Below the pieces are notes generated by a model. The model did no database searches and was not told the origin of the DNA. It saw only the letters and a list, made by a program, of their open reading frames with translations. The translations under genes were made by a program, and so were the position numbers. A DNA stretch of 40,574 nt, from positions 1-40,574 of the forward strand of contig CANHBC010000006.1 in the NCBI GenBank assembly GCA_947458835.1, given 5' to 3'. The DNA comes from Betaproteobacteria bacterium (GTDB lineage Bacteria; Pseudomonadota; Gammaproteobacteria; Burkholderiales; CAIKXV01). Below, piece by piece: positions 1-9,048 of the stretch; within the stretch, counting starts at the first letter, position 1; every line of letters starts with the position of its first letter.

Positions 1-1
1 G

Positions 2-358
<357 letters not shown>

Positions 359-359
359 G

Positions 360-379
360 CGGAAGGCACCCGCCTTCCG
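360..379 (+). terminator. recA-recX intergenic hairpin
   Basis: A perfect 8-bp inverted repeat (CGGAAGGC / GCCTTCCG) with the 4-nt loop ACCC starts 2 nt after the recA stop. No T run follows, so it is a weak or Rho-assisted terminator at best. In E. coli recX is expressed by partial readthrough of a terminator at this position, so a similar attenuating role is plausible here (inference). Confidence 0.5.
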
Positions 380-416
380 TATCCAGGCTTTGTGAGACCT
401 GATCCCGGGTCCGGAC

Positions 417-893
417 TTGCCGCCTCGTCCTCCGCTGTCCCTGCGCGGCCGGGCACTCGGCTATCTGGCGCGCCGGGAGCATTCCCGGGCCGAGCTTCGG
501 ATGAAGCTCGGCCGCCACGCGGGCCCGGATGACGATATCGACGCCCTGCTCGATGACTTCGTGACGCGGGGCTGGTTGTCGGAGCAGCGACTGGTCGAGC
601 AGGTCGTGAACCATTCGAAGCGCTTCGGCGCGGCGCGGGTGCTCAACGACCTGCGCCGGCGCGGCGTGGATCCGGTGCTGCTCGGCGAAGCAGCCGCACC
701 GTTGAAGCAGGGCGAACTGGCGGTCGCCCGCGAGGTGTGGCGGCGTCGGTTCGGCACGCCGCCGACCAGCGCCGAGGAGCGGCTGCGCCAGCTGCGCTTC
801 CTGCGCAACCGGGGCTTCAGCGGCTCCACGATTGCGCGGGTGCTCAAGGACGGCGCGATCGACGACGATCCCCCGGACGATCCGCTCGACTGA
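417..893 (+). CDS. recX: Regulatory protein RecX
   Basis: RecX caps or blocks growing RecA filaments and so limits RecA activity. The 158-residue product fits the family (about 150-160). Its first helix, [25 protein letters not shown] in family terms, is seen from residue 6; the middle contains [21 protein letters not shown] and [10 protein letters not shown], and the C-terminus has the third repeat ([22 protein letters not shown]), i.e. the three-helix tandem RecX repeats. The TTG at 417 is chosen because the next in-frame start, ATG at 501, would delete the conserved first helix, and no in-frame ATG/GTG lies upstream. No good ribosome binding site precedes TTG, which suggests low expression and probable dependence on recA transcription. 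Confidence 0.9.
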   Translation: MPPRPPLSLRGRALGYLARREHSRAELRMKLGRHAGPDDDIDALLDDFVTRGWLSEQRLVEQVVNHSKRFGAARVLNDLRRRGVDPVLLGEAAAPLKQGELAVAREVWRRRFGTPPTSAEERLRQLRFLRNRGFSGSTIARVLKDGAIDDDPPDDPLD

Positions 894-972
894 GCGGGGG
901 GGCGGCGGTTCCGCCGGGCCCGACGTTGGTCAAGGCTACGCCCGGCCCGGGAGGCCGCGGACGTTTCAGCCC

Positions 973-978
973 TATAAT
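973..978 (+). promoter_or_regulatory. Candidate -10 box upstream of alaS
   Basis: A perfect TATAAT hexamer lies 69 bp before the alaS ATG in the 154-bp recX-alaS gap, in an otherwise GC-rich stretch. No convincing -35 hexamer sits 16-18 bp upstream (the region reads GAGGCC-like sequence), so the promoter assignment rests on the -10 alone. Confidence 0.4.
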
Positions 979-1047
979 CCGTGGCTTGCTGCACGGTCGA
1001 GCATCGTGCGGCGCGTGCCTGTCGCCAGCCACCGACCGAAAGCCGAA

Positions 1048-3675
1048 ATGAAAGCCAACGAGATCCGGGCGAAGTTCCTGCAGTACTTCGAACAGAAGGG
1101 CCACACCGTGGTGCGTTCGTCGAGCCTGGTGCCCGGCAACGATCCGACGCTGCTGTTTGTCAACAGCGGCATGGTGCAGTTCAAGGATGTGTTTCTGGGC
1201 ACCGAAAAGCGGGCCTACACGAAGGCGACCACCGCGCAGCGCTCGGTGCGCGCCGGCGGCAAGCACAACGATCTCGAGAACGTCGGGTATACCGCCCGGC
1301 ACCACACGTTCTTCGAGATGCTCGGCAACTTCAGCTTCGGCGACTACTTCAAGCGCGATGCCATCCATCATGCCTGGACGCTGCTCACCGGTGTCTACGG
1401 GTTGCCCAAGGACAAGCTCTGGGTGACCGTCTACCACACCGACGACGAGGCCTGGTCGATCTGGCAGGACGAGATCGGCGTGCCGCCCGAGCGGATCGTC
1501 CGCATCGGCGATAACAAGGGTGCGCCCTACGCGTCGGACAACTTCTGGCAGATGGCTGATACCGGACCTTGCGGTCCGTGCAGCGAGATCTTCTTCGATC
1601 ACGGCCCCGAGGTCGAGGGTGGCCCGCCCGGCTCGCCCGAGGCCGACGGCGACCGCTACATCGAGATCTGGAACTTGGTGTTCATGCAGTTCAACCGCGA
1701 TGAGGCGGGCACCATGCATCCGCTGCCCAAGCCTTCGGTCGACACCGGCATGGGCCTGGAGCGCATCGCTGCGGTGCTGCAGCATGTGCACAGCAACTAC
1801 GAGATCGACCTGTTCCAGGCGCTGATCGCCGCAGCCGCGCGCGAGACCGGTGCGAAGGACCTCTCGGACAACTCGCTCAAGGTCATCGCCGACCACATCC
1901 GAGCCTGCGCCTTCCTGATCGTCGACGGCGTGATCCCGGGCAGCGAGGGCCGCGGCTACGTGCTGCGCCGGATCATCCGCCGCGCGTTGCGCCACGGCTA
2001 CAAGCTCGGGCAGCAGAAGCCGTTCTTCCACCGTCTGGTGGCGCCGCTGGTCGAGCAGATGGGGGATGCCTATCCCGAACTGGTGCAGGAGGCCGGTCGC
2101 GTCGAACAGGTGCTCAAGGCCGAGGAGGAGCGCTTCGGCGAGACGCTCGAGAACGGCATGCGCATCCTCGAGGGGGCGCTGACCCGCGAGGACAACGTGC
2201 TCGACGGCGAGATGGTGTTCACGCTGTACGACACGTTCGGCTTCCCGGTCGATCTCACCGCCGACATCGCGCGCGAGCGGGGCAAGACGGTCGACATCGC
2301 GGGCTTCGAGCAGGCGATGAGCCGGCAGCGTGAGCAGGCTCGCGCGGCAGGCAAGTTCCGCTCCGCTGCCGCGGTCGAGTATTCCGGCGAGAAGACCCGA
2401 TTCCGTGGCTACGACGTGCTGGAGGCGCAGGGGCAGGTGGTCGCGCTGTATGTCGGCGGCACCGCAGTCGACCGGGTCGGCGCGGGCGATTCCGCGATCA
2501 TCGTGCTCGACGAGACGCCCTTTTACGCCGAGTCGGGCGGGCAGGTCGGTGACGTCGGCGAGCTGGTCGGCGCGTCCGGCACGCTGGTGGTGGACGACAC
2601 CAGCCGTGTCCAGCCCGACGTGTCCGGACACCACGGCAAGGTCTCCGCCGGTTCGATCGCCGTGGGCGACCGGTTGACCGCACGGGTCGACATGAAGTCG
2701 CGCTCGCGTGCGGCGAACAACCACTCGGCTACCCACCTGATGCACGCGGCGTTGCGCAAGGTGCTGGGCACTCACGTGCAGCAGAAGGGGTCGCTGGTCG
2801 ACCCGGACCGTACCCGGTTCGACTTCTCCCACGACAAGCCGATGACCGCCGACGAGATCGCCGCGGTCGAGGCGCTGGTGAACGCGGAGATCCGGCGCAA
2901 CACGCCGGTGGCCGCCCGCGTGATGAAGTACGACGACGCGATCAAGGCCGGCGCGATGGCCCTGTTCGGCGAGAAGTACGGCGACGAGGTGCGCGTGCTG
3001 TCGATGGGCGGCGAAGCATCGGCCGCGTTCTCGACCGAGCTCTGCGGTGGCACGCACGTGTCGCGCACCGGCGACATCGGCTTCTTCAAGATCCTCGTGG
3101 AAGGTGGCGTCGCGGCCGGCATCCGACGGGTCGAGGCGGTGACCGGGGAGGGCGCGCTCGTCCATGTGCAGCGCATCGACCGCTCGCTCGCCGACGTGGC
3201 CGCCGTGCTGCGCACCAGCCCGGCGGAACTGCAGTCACGCGTCGCGCAGGTGCTCGACCAGGTCCGCAACCTCGAGAAGGAGCTTGGCCGCCTGAAGTCG
3301 AAGATGGCGTCCTCGCAGGGAGACGACCTCTCCGCGCGCGCGACCGACGTCAAGGGCTGCAAGGTACTCGCCGCGGCGCTCGACAGCGGCGACGCGAAGG
3401 CCCTGCGCGAGACGATGGACAAACTGAAGGACAAGCTGAAATCGGCGGTGATCGTGCTCGGCGGTGCTGCCGACGGCAAGGTCGCACTGATTGCTGGCGT
3501 CACGGCTGACCTCACCGGCAAGGTGAAGGCCGGTGAACTCGTCAACTTCGTCGCACAGCAGGTCGGCGGCAAGGGTGGCGGACGGCCGGACATGGCGCAG
3601 GCGGGTGGCACCGAACCGGCGAAGCTTCCGCAGGCGCTGGCCGCGGTCGAGGCCTGGGTCGCTGAACGGCTGTAG
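1048..3675 (+). CDS. alaS: Alanyl-tRNA synthetase
   Basis: Class II synthetase charging tRNA-Ala with alanine; cytoplasmic. 875 residues, the normal bacterial size (about 875). Seen in order: the catalytic core starting [14 protein letters not shown], with [36 protein letters not shown] and the ATP-site region [14 protein letters not shown]; the tRNA-recognition domain ([17 protein letters not shown]); the editing domain with zinc ligands HSATHLMH (HxxxH) and [12 protein letters not shown] (CxxxH); and the C-Ala oligomerisation domain ending [12 protein letters not shown]. The ATG at 1048 gives the canonical N-terminus; the frame is open further upstream, but that extension has no family resemblance. 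It follows recX with a 154-bp gap holding a TATAAT. Confidence 0.98.
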   Translation: MKANEIRAKFLQYFEQKGHTVVRSSSLVPGNDPTLLFVNSGMVQFKDVFLGTEKRAYTKATTAQRSVRAGGKHNDLENVGYTARHHTFFEMLGNFSFGDYFKRDAIHHAWTLLTGVYGLPKDKLWVTVYHTDDEAWSIWQDEIGVPPERIVRIGDNKGAPYASDNFWQMADTGPCGPCSEIFFDHGPEVEGGPPGSPEADGDRYIEIWNLVFMQFNRDEAGTMHPLPKPSVDTGMGLERIAAVLQHVHSNYEIDLFQALIAAAARETGAKDLSDNSLKVIADHIRACAFLIVDGVIPGSEGRGYVLRRIIRRALRHGYKLGQQKPFFHRLVAPLVEQMGDAYPELVQEAGRVEQVLKAEEERFGETLENGMRILEGALTREDNVLDGEMVFTLYDTFGFPVDLTADIARERGKTVDIAGFEQAMSRQREQARAAGKFRSAAAVEYSGEKTRFRGYDVLEAQGQVVALYVGGTAVDRVGAGDSAIIVLDETPFYAESGGQVGDVGELVGASGTLVVDDTSRVQPDVSGHHGKVSAGSIAVGDRLTARVDMKSRSRAANNHSATHLMHAALRKVLGTHVQQKGSLVDPDRTRFDFSHDKPMTADEIAAVEALVNAEIRRNTPVAARVMKYDDAIKAGAMALFGEKYGDEVRVLSMGGEASAAFSTELCGGTHVSRTGDIGFFKILVEGGVAAGIRRVEAVTGEGALVHVQRIDRSLADVAAVLRTSPAELQSRVAQVLDQVRNLEKELGRLKSKMASSQGDDLSARATDVKGCKVLAAALDSGDAKALRETMDKLKDKLKSAVIVLGGAADGKVALIAGVTADLTGKVKAGELVNFVAQQVGGKGGGRPDMAQAGGTEPAKLPQALAAVEAWVAERL

Positions 3676-3676
3676 C

Positions 3677-4333
3677 GTGGTGCAGCGGCGGACCGTCCGG
3701 GCAGGCGCCTTCCGCCGGTGCGTGGGCGGTACGGTGCCGACTGCCGCAGCCAGCGCGCTGGCGCTGGCGCTGCTCGCCGCCAGTCCGTTGCTGCATCCGG
3801 TGCTGGCCCTCGCGCAGCCGGTCGCCAAGGGAGCGCGTGATCGGCCGGTCGCGCCGGCCGCACTGGACCGGGCGAGCGAGGCGGGCGCCTGGTGGATGGT
3901 CGCGCAGGCCGCCTGCGACGTGGTGCGTGGCAACGGCATCCTGGACCGCATGAACCTCGTGCTCGGCCGAATCCGGCCAGTGACGGCCGGGCTGGCGGTC
4001 TCGGAGCGGGTGCAGGATCCTTTCCTGCCGGAGCCGGCGCGGCTGAAGATGGAAGCCCGGATGCGCCAGGTCACCGACCTGCAGGGTATCGCTGGCGACA
4101 TCCGTGGCGTCGAGGGTGAACTCATCCGGGCGGCGGAGGCGATGCACCCGCCACCCGCGCGGCTCGATCGGCCCGAGTGGAAGCTGGCGGAGCCGGTGAC
4201 CAGTGAGGCCGGCCTGGCACGGCTGCGCGAGGCGACCGACCGCGCGCTGGCCGACGCCTGCAGCGAGAGCGTCGAGCGGCTGGACGCGCGCTTCGTGAAC
4301 GAGAAGACCGGTATCCTGCCGTTGCTGCGCTGA
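3677..4333 (+). CDS. Small secreted protein of unknown function
   Basis: I do not recognise the family. The GTG at 3677 begins 1 nt after the alaS stop, so translation is probably coupled to alaS; GTG at 3680 is an equal alternative. The 218-residue product has an arginine-rich N-terminus, a hydrophobic stretch (about residues 20-45, TAAASALALALLAASPLLHPVLALA) and a plausible signal-peptidase site after LALA, so it should be exported. The mature part is helical and charged, with AAWWMVAQAACDVV-like and RMNLVLGRIRPVTAGL segments and two cysteines (in QAACDVV and ADACSES) that could form a disulfide. No transmembrane segment, lipobox or catalytic motif is evident. Codon use is like that of the neighbours. 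A real gene is likely from the coupling and the signal peptide; the function is open. Confidence 0.7.
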   Translation: MVQRRTVRAGAFRRCVGGTVPTAAASALALALLAASPLLHPVLALAQPVAKGARDRPVAPAALDRASEAGAWWMVAQAACDVVRGNGILDRMNLVLGRIRPVTAGLAVSERVQDPFLPEPARLKMEARMRQVTDLQGIAGDIRGVEGELIRAAEAMHPPPARLDRPEWKLAEPVTSEAGLARLREATDRALADACSESVERLDARFVNEKTGILPLLR

Positions 4334-4387
4334 CGTACCGGTCGCCCTCCGGCGACCGGGCATCGCCACAGAAGGTCGGTACTTCCG

Positions 4388-4657
4388 ATGCGCAGCGCGA
4401 TCATGGGCGCCGGCGGTATCGGCGGGTACTGGGGGGCGAAGCTCGCCGCCAGCGGCAACGACGTGGTGTTCAACGCGCGCGGCGCCCATCGGGCCGAACC
4501 GGCTCGCGATGCCGATGGCGGCGCGCATCGCATTGATCGTGACCCGCAACGACACCGTCAGCGCGTCGGTCGCGATGGGTGGTTCGGCCAGAGCCTGGCC
4601 GACGGTGCGCCCTGCATCGTCGACGCACGCAAGCTCTACGAGGGCCGACGATGGTGA
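4388..4657 (+). pseudogene. N-terminal remnant of a ketopantoate-reductase-like (PanE/ApbA) gene
   Basis: The first 34 codons encode a textbook Rossmann start of the 2-dehydropantoate 2-reductase family: GAGGIGGYWGAKLAASGNDV (GxGxxG) followed by FNARGAH, where the family has the I/A-RGxH motif after beta strand 2. Beyond about position 4490 the homology stops. The frame continues for 55 codons of arginine/aspartate-rich sequence (EPARDADGGAHRIDRDP) with no PanE features, then ends. Neither other plus frame resumes a PanE sequence. An intact PanE is about 300 residues, so catalytic and C-terminal domains are missing. I read it as a gene start joined to unrelated or decayed DNA. It is possible that the truncated ORF is still translated; no clear ribosome binding site was judged. 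Confidence 0.6.
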
Positions 4658-4709
4658 GCGTGCGCCACAGCCGCGTCGGACGTCGGCTCGGTACGGCCGA
4701 AGCCCCGCC

Positions 4710-5432
4710 TCAGGCCGGATCGGGCAGGCCGTCGAACACGCGGATGATGCCTTCGTTGAACACCGAGCTCAGGCCGTCGAAATACGCATCGTTCGGCTGG
4801 TAGCGCCGCCGGAAGTCGACCTTCAGGCTGTCGCGGCGGTAGATCAGCAGGTCGAGCGGCATGCCGACGGTGACGTTGCTGCGCAGGGTCGATGCGAACG
4901 AGATCAGCGCGCACTTGGCCGCCTTGCCCAGTGGCGTGTCCGAGGTCACCACGCGGTCGAGCATCGGCTTGCCGTACTTGACCTCGCCGATCTGGAAGTA
5001 GGGCGTCTCGCGCGTGGACTCGACGAAGTTGCCGGCCGCGTAGATGTTGAACAGACGGGGTGCCTCGCCAGCGATCTGGCCGCCGAGGATCAGCGACAGC
5101 GAGAATTCATAGCCGAAGCTGCGCAGCGCCTCGCTGTCCGCACGGTACACCTCGCGCACCGTGTCTCCGACCAGCTGCGCGACGTTGAACATCGTGGTCG
5201 CGGTCCACAGGTTGGCCTGGCCGGTGGCGTGCAGCCGCTCGTTGAGCAGGCTCACGACCTTCTGCGTGATCGCGAGGTTGCCGGAGACGAGCAGCACGAT
5301 CACGCGGTCGCCGGGACGTTCCCAGACCGACATCTTCGGTGCCACCGAGATATGGTCGGGGCCGGCGTTGGTGCGCGTGTCGGACGCGAACACGATGCCC
5401 TCGTCCACGTGCAGCGCGCAGCAGTAGGTCAT
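4710..5432 (-). CDS. Anbu, proteasome-like Ntn-hydrolase peptidase
   Basis: Anbu (ancestral beta subunit, COG3484) is a bacterial homologue of proteasome beta subunits and HslV. The 240-residue protein starts MTYCCALHVDEGIVFASDTRT: Thr2 becomes the N-terminal nucleophile once Met is removed. The strand with the conserved Asp (ASDTRTNAG) and the following lysine (APKMSVWE) match the proteasome fold, and later segments VLLVSGNLA, FNIYAAGNF, YFQIGEVKYGKPMLDRV are typical of the family. The start at 5432 is preferred over longer forms because it places Thr directly after Met, and it overlaps the stop of the upstream transglutaminase gene by 4 bp (ATGA), implying translational coupling. It is the last gene of the six-gene minus-strand block. 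The physiological substrate is unknown for the family. Confidence 0.95.
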   Translation of the reverse strand: MTYCCALHVDEGIVFASDTRTNAGPDHISVAPKMSVWERPGDRVIVLLVSGNLAITQKVVSLLNERLHATGQANLWTATTMFNVAQLVGDTVREVYRADSEALRSFGYEFSLSLILGGQIAGEAPRLFNIYAAGNFVESTRETPYFQIGEVKYGKPMLDRVVTSDTPLGKAAKCALISFASTLRSNVTVGMPLDLLIYRRDSLKVDFRRRYQPNDAYFDGLSSVFNEGIIRVFDGLPDPA

Positions 5433-6358
5433 GGCTGGGCCGCGGCGCCTGCGCTGTCGGACGGGGCAGCCACCACCGCGGTGTCGAGGTTGAGCACGTC
5501 GACCGACACCTTCAATGTCATCATGCCTCCGCCGAAGATGATGCCCTTGAGCGGCGTCACGTCGGCGTAGTCGCGTCCCCACGCCACAGTGATGTGCTGG
5601 GTCTCCGGCACCTGGTTGTTGGTCGGATCGAAGTCCACCCAGCCGCTGCCCGGGACGAACACCGAGAACCAGGCGTGCGAGGCATCGGCGCCGACCAGCC
5701 GCGGTTTGCCCGGAGGCGGCAACGTCTCGATGTAGCCGCTGACGTAGCGCGCGGCCAGCCCATGGGAACGGATGCAGCCGATCGCCAGATGGGCGAAGTC
5801 CTGGCACACGCCGCGCCGGTGCTCCAGCACCTGCGCGAGCGGCGTGGACAGCGTGGTGAACTCCGGGTCGTAGCGGAAGTCGCGGTGGATGCGCTCCATC
5901 AGGTCGTGCACCGACTGCAGCAGGGAGCGGCCGCGGGCGAAGCTGCCGGCGGCGTAGCTGGCCAGTCCCGGCTGCACGGCCACCAGCGGCGAGTCGAGCG
6001 CGAAGTCCCGTGCCAGCAGCGACTCCGGGTCGTTCGACTGCATCAGGCGTTCTCGGCTCGCGTCCCAGGACTCACCCTCGAACAGGTCGAGGCGGCCGGA
6101 GCGCGGCTCGATCGAGACCTCGCTGGTTGCGGTCACCGACAGCGCGTGGTGCGGCTGGTCGATCGAGAACCCGGCGACACGGTTGCCGAAGTAGTCGAGC
6201 CGTTCGCGGTAGTCCGATGGCGGCGGGTCGATCGACAGCGACGACGACAGCGCGAGCTGTCGCGGCACCGCGCGCGGCAGCAGCCGCGCCTCGTTGTAGC
6301 CGCTGTCGACCGGCTCGGCGTAGTGGTAGTCGGTGCGGTGCACGATCCGGTAGTTCAC
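5429..6358 (-). CDS. Transglutaminase-like cysteine peptidase (small)
   Basis: 309-residue protein of the bacterial transglutaminase-like superfamily, in prokaryotes usually thiol peptidases. It has the N-terminal beta domain of the family (VNYRIVHRTDYHYAEPV, then RLLPR) at about 1-120, and a papain-like core carrying the triad Cys185 (RRGVCQDFAHLA), His228 (ASHAWFSVF) and Asp244 (VDFDPTNN). GTG at 6358 is the start: it gives the canonical N-terminus and overlaps the stop of the fused ATP-grasp gene by 4 bp (GTGA); its own stop overlaps the Anbu start by 4 bp. The three genes are thus translationally chained. It probably hydrolyses or transfers an amide bond made by the ATP-grasp partner (inference from the conserved association). 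Confidence 0.93.
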   Translation of the reverse strand: MNYRIVHRTDYHYAEPVDSGYNEARLLPRAVPRQLALSSSLSIDPPPSDYRERLDYFGNRVAGFSIDQPHHALSVTATSEVSIEPRSGRLDLFEGESWDASRERLMQSNDPESLLARDFALDSPLVAVQPGLASYAAGSFARGRSLLQSVHDLMERIHRDFRYDPEFTTLSTPLAQVLEHRRGVCQDFAHLAIGCIRSHGLAARYVSGYIETLPPPGKPRLVGADASHAWFSVFVPGSGWVDFDPTNNQVPETQHITVAWGRDYADVTPLKGIIFGGGMMTLKVSVDVLNLDTAVVAAPSDSAGAAAQP

Positions 6359-8970
6359 CGAGGACCCCGCTCGACCTCGATGCGCGCCTGCACCAGCTGC
6401 TGGCTTTCGCGCAGGTGTCCGAAGTACTGGCCGGTGATCACCTCGGACATGCGGGTCAGCAGGTGGGTGATCCGTGCCATCGTCTGGTCGAGGTCCTCGC
6501 GCAGCACCGAGCCGCGGCCGGACTGCACCAGCCGGTCTAGGCTGACCAGGCGAAGCTGTGTCACGGCCTCGAGCGCGAGGCGATCGCGCTCGCACAACTC
6601 GGCACCGCCGGCCGCGCCGGGATCGGTCGGCAGCCCGGCAAGCGTTTCCTGCAGGCGCAGCAGCTGGTGGATCATGCCGCGCGGATTGTTCGAGTCGAGC
6701 AGCATCAGTTCCAGCACCGTGCGCACCTCGAGGTAGGACCGGTAGCGCTGGCGGTAGGTGAGGATGCTCTCCCCGGTGGACAGGATGGCATCGAGCAGCA
6801 GGGCCTCGACCGCCGGCTCGGTATGCACCGCCACGGTGGAGCGAGTGAGCGAGGCGAGCAGCAGCGAGCGCTCGATCCGGCGACCCATGTCGAGGAAGCG
6901 CCAGGCCTGGTCGCGCATCAGCCGCTCGCTGGTGAGTTCGTTGAACGCAGCGAGCGCTACCACGACCTGGTTCAGGTGCTCGGACAGGTTCTCGATCGTC
7001 ACGCTGCCGCGGGTGCGCAGCGCAGCGAGCTGGGTATCGATCGAGTCGAGCACACGCCAGGAATCGGACGACCAGAAGTCGCGGATCGCGTGCGCGGAGT
7101 GCACCAGTGCCTGCAGCGACTGCGCCAGGCTGCCGCTGCGACCGGCATCGCAGGCGACCGCGAGCAGTTCATCATCGGGCTGGTGCAGCCGTGCGTCCTC
7201 CGCCATGAAGCCCGGGTAGGTCGCGGTGAAGTGCGTCAGCGAGCGCAGCAGCGCGTGCAGGCACTGCGCATGTTCCGGATCGTCGTACTGCAGCGACTCG
7301 TCGTACTTCGCCAGGATGGTGCGCAGCAGCCGTGCCGTGCCCTCGGCACGCTCGGAGTAGCGCCCAAGCCAGAACAGGTTGTCCGCCGCCCGCGAGGACA
7401 GCGGCGCCCGGTTGCCCGAGGTCATCTGTTCGCGGGCCGGCTGCAGCCAGAGCGTGACCTGCTGCTCCGGTTCGGAGGCAAGTACCCAGGTGTCCTTGCT
7501 GCTGCCGCCGTACTGGTTGCTGACCAGCGGGCTGCCGCGGCTCGGGGCGACCCGGGTCAGGCCACCCGGCATCACCGCGTAATCGGCGTCGCGCGCCACG
7601 AGGAAGGTGCGCAGCACTGCGGCGCGCGGCTCGACACCCCCGTCGTCGGAGAGCGTCGGCGTGGCCGAGAACTGGGCGAACTCCTGGCCGACCCAGTTGC
7701 GCGGGCTGGCCGAGATCTGCGCGCGCAGCCGGTCGAGTTCGTCGCGGCTCAGCGTAGGCCCGGGCAGCGAGCGTTCGCCTGCGGCGCGCGACAGCGGCTT
7801 GATCACCAGGTGTTCAAGGTTGGCCAGCACGTGCTGCAGGTCGCCCGGGTTGCCGCACCACCAGGTGCGCACGGAGGACAGGCGCAGTGGCTGCCCGAGG
7901 AAGTGTCGCGCAATAGCCGGCAGGAACGCGAGCAGGGCCGGGTTCTCGAGCAGGCCGCTGCCCAGCGGATTGGCGATCGACACGGTGCCCCGCCGCGCGC
8001 ATTCGAGCAGTCCGGTCACGCCCAGCCGCGACTCGGCCCGCAACTCGAGCGGGTCGCACCAGTCGTCATCGACGCGCCGGATGATCACATCCACCGGTTG
8101 CAGGTCGGACAGCGTGCGTTGCCAGACCCGGCCGTTGCGCACGACGAGGTCATCGCCCTGCACCAGCGGGTAGCCGAGATAGCTGGCGAGGTAGGCGTGC
8201 TCGAAGTAGGTCTCGTTGCGCGGGCCGGGCGTGAGGATGACGATGCGCGGCTCGCGGCTGGCGCGCGGGGCGATCGACACCAGCGTCTGGCGCAGTGCAC
8301 GGAAGAACACCGCTACCCGGTGCACTCGAGAGTCGCGGAACAGCGACGGCAGGATGCGGGTGATCACCATCCGGTTCTCGAGGGCATAACCGGCGCCCGA
8401 GGGTGCCTGGGTACGATCGCCGAGCACCCACATGTTGCCGTCCGGTCCGCGCGCCAGGTTGGCGGAATACAGGATCAGCTGCCGCTCTCCCGCCAGCTTC
8501 ACACCGTCGCACGGACGCAGGAAGCCGGCGTGCCCGAACACCATTTCCGGGGGCAGGAGTCCCTTGCGCAGCAGTTCGCGCGGACCGTACAGGTCGCGCA
8601 GGATCAGGTCCATCAGTTCGGCCCGCTGGATCAGGCCTGATTCGATGCCTGCCCACTCGTTGCTGCCGATGACCAGCGGGATAGGGTCGAGGTCCCAGAC
8701 CCGGTTGTAGCCGTCCGGGTCGTCATAGACGTTGTAGCTGACCCCGTTCTCGCGCAGCAGCCGGCTTGCCTCGTCGCGTCGGCGGCGCAGTTCCTCGGTG
8801 CCCAGGCCCTGCAGCGCGCGCGCGAGGTATTCCCAGTGCGGGCGAACCGTGCCGTCGTCCGAACGGGTCTCGTCGAACAGTCCCGCGGCGGGCTCATACC
8901 AGCGCGAGCCGGCCGGATCGGGCCGGGGCCTGGGGCTGGCTGCCTGTTCTGCGTGGGCGTCCTTCGACAT
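6355..8970 (-). CDS. Fused circularly permuted ATP-grasp + alpha-E protein
   Basis: 871 residues in two parts. Residues about 30-500 are a circularly permuted ATP-grasp ligase (COG2308-type), with landmarks YNVYDDPDGYNRVWDLDPIP, TPGPRNETYFEHAYLA, VIIRRVDDDWCDPLELR, LVIKP (Lys391) and GSSKDTWVL. Residues about 527-865 are an alpha-E domain beginning NLFWLGRYSERAEGTARLLR, all-helical. The same two domains exist as separate genes at 13396-14850 and 12406-13377, so this is a fused paralogue. Compared with the stand-alone copy, the glycine loop after the LVIKP lysine (ESGGYGM there) is replaced by SRAAGERSLPGP; the lysine, RRxDD and SKDTW elements are kept. Amide-bond formation on a peptide or small-molecule substrate is the family prediction. 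A 78-bp gap to the upstream gene could hold a separate promoter, though none is obvious. Confidence 0.92.
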   Translation of the reverse strand: MSKDAHAEQAASPRPRPDPAGSRWYEPAAGLFDETRSDDGTVRPHWEYLARALQGLGTEELRRRRDEASRLLRENGVSYNVYDDPDGYNRVWDLDPIPLVIGSNEWAGIESGLIQRAELMDLILRDLYGPRELLRKGLLPPEMVFGHAGFLRPCDGVKLAGERQLILYSANLARGPDGNMWVLGDRTQAPSGAGYALENRMVITRILPSLFRDSRVHRVAVFFRALRQTLVSIAPRASREPRIVILTPGPRNETYFEHAYLASYLGYPLVQGDDLVVRNGRVWQRTLSDLQPVDVIIRRVDDDWCDPLELRAESRLGVTGLLECARRGTVSIANPLGSGLLENPALLAFLPAIARHFLGQPLRLSSVRTWWCGNPGDLQHVLANLEHLVIKPLSRAAGERSLPGPTLSRDELDRLRAQISASPRNWVGQEFAQFSATPTLSDDGGVEPRAAVLRTFLVARDADYAVMPGGLTRVAPSRGSPLVSNQYGGSSKDTWVLASEPEQQVTLWLQPAREQMTSGNRAPLSSRAADNLFWLGRYSERAEGTARLLRTILAKYDESLQYDDPEHAQCLHALLRSLTHFTATYPGFMAEDARLHQPDDELLAVACDAGRSGSLAQSLQALVHSAHAIRDFWSSDSWRVLDSIDTQLAALRTRGSVTIENLSEHLNQVVVALAAFNELTSERLMRDQAWRFLDMGRRIERSLLLASLTRSTVAVHTEPAVEALLLDAILSTGESILTYRQRYRSYLEVRTVLELMLLDSNNPRGMIHQLLRLQETLAGLPTDPGAAGGAELCERDRLALEAVTQLRLVSLDRLVQSGRGSVLREDLDQTMARITHLLTRMSEVITGQYFGHLRESQQLVQARIEVERGPR

Positions 8971-9048
8971 CGATACGGGGCGGGATCTGTAGACTGGAGA
9001 CCGTTCAACTGGGCGGTCCAGTCTAGCACCGCGGCAGCCGGGTACGCG

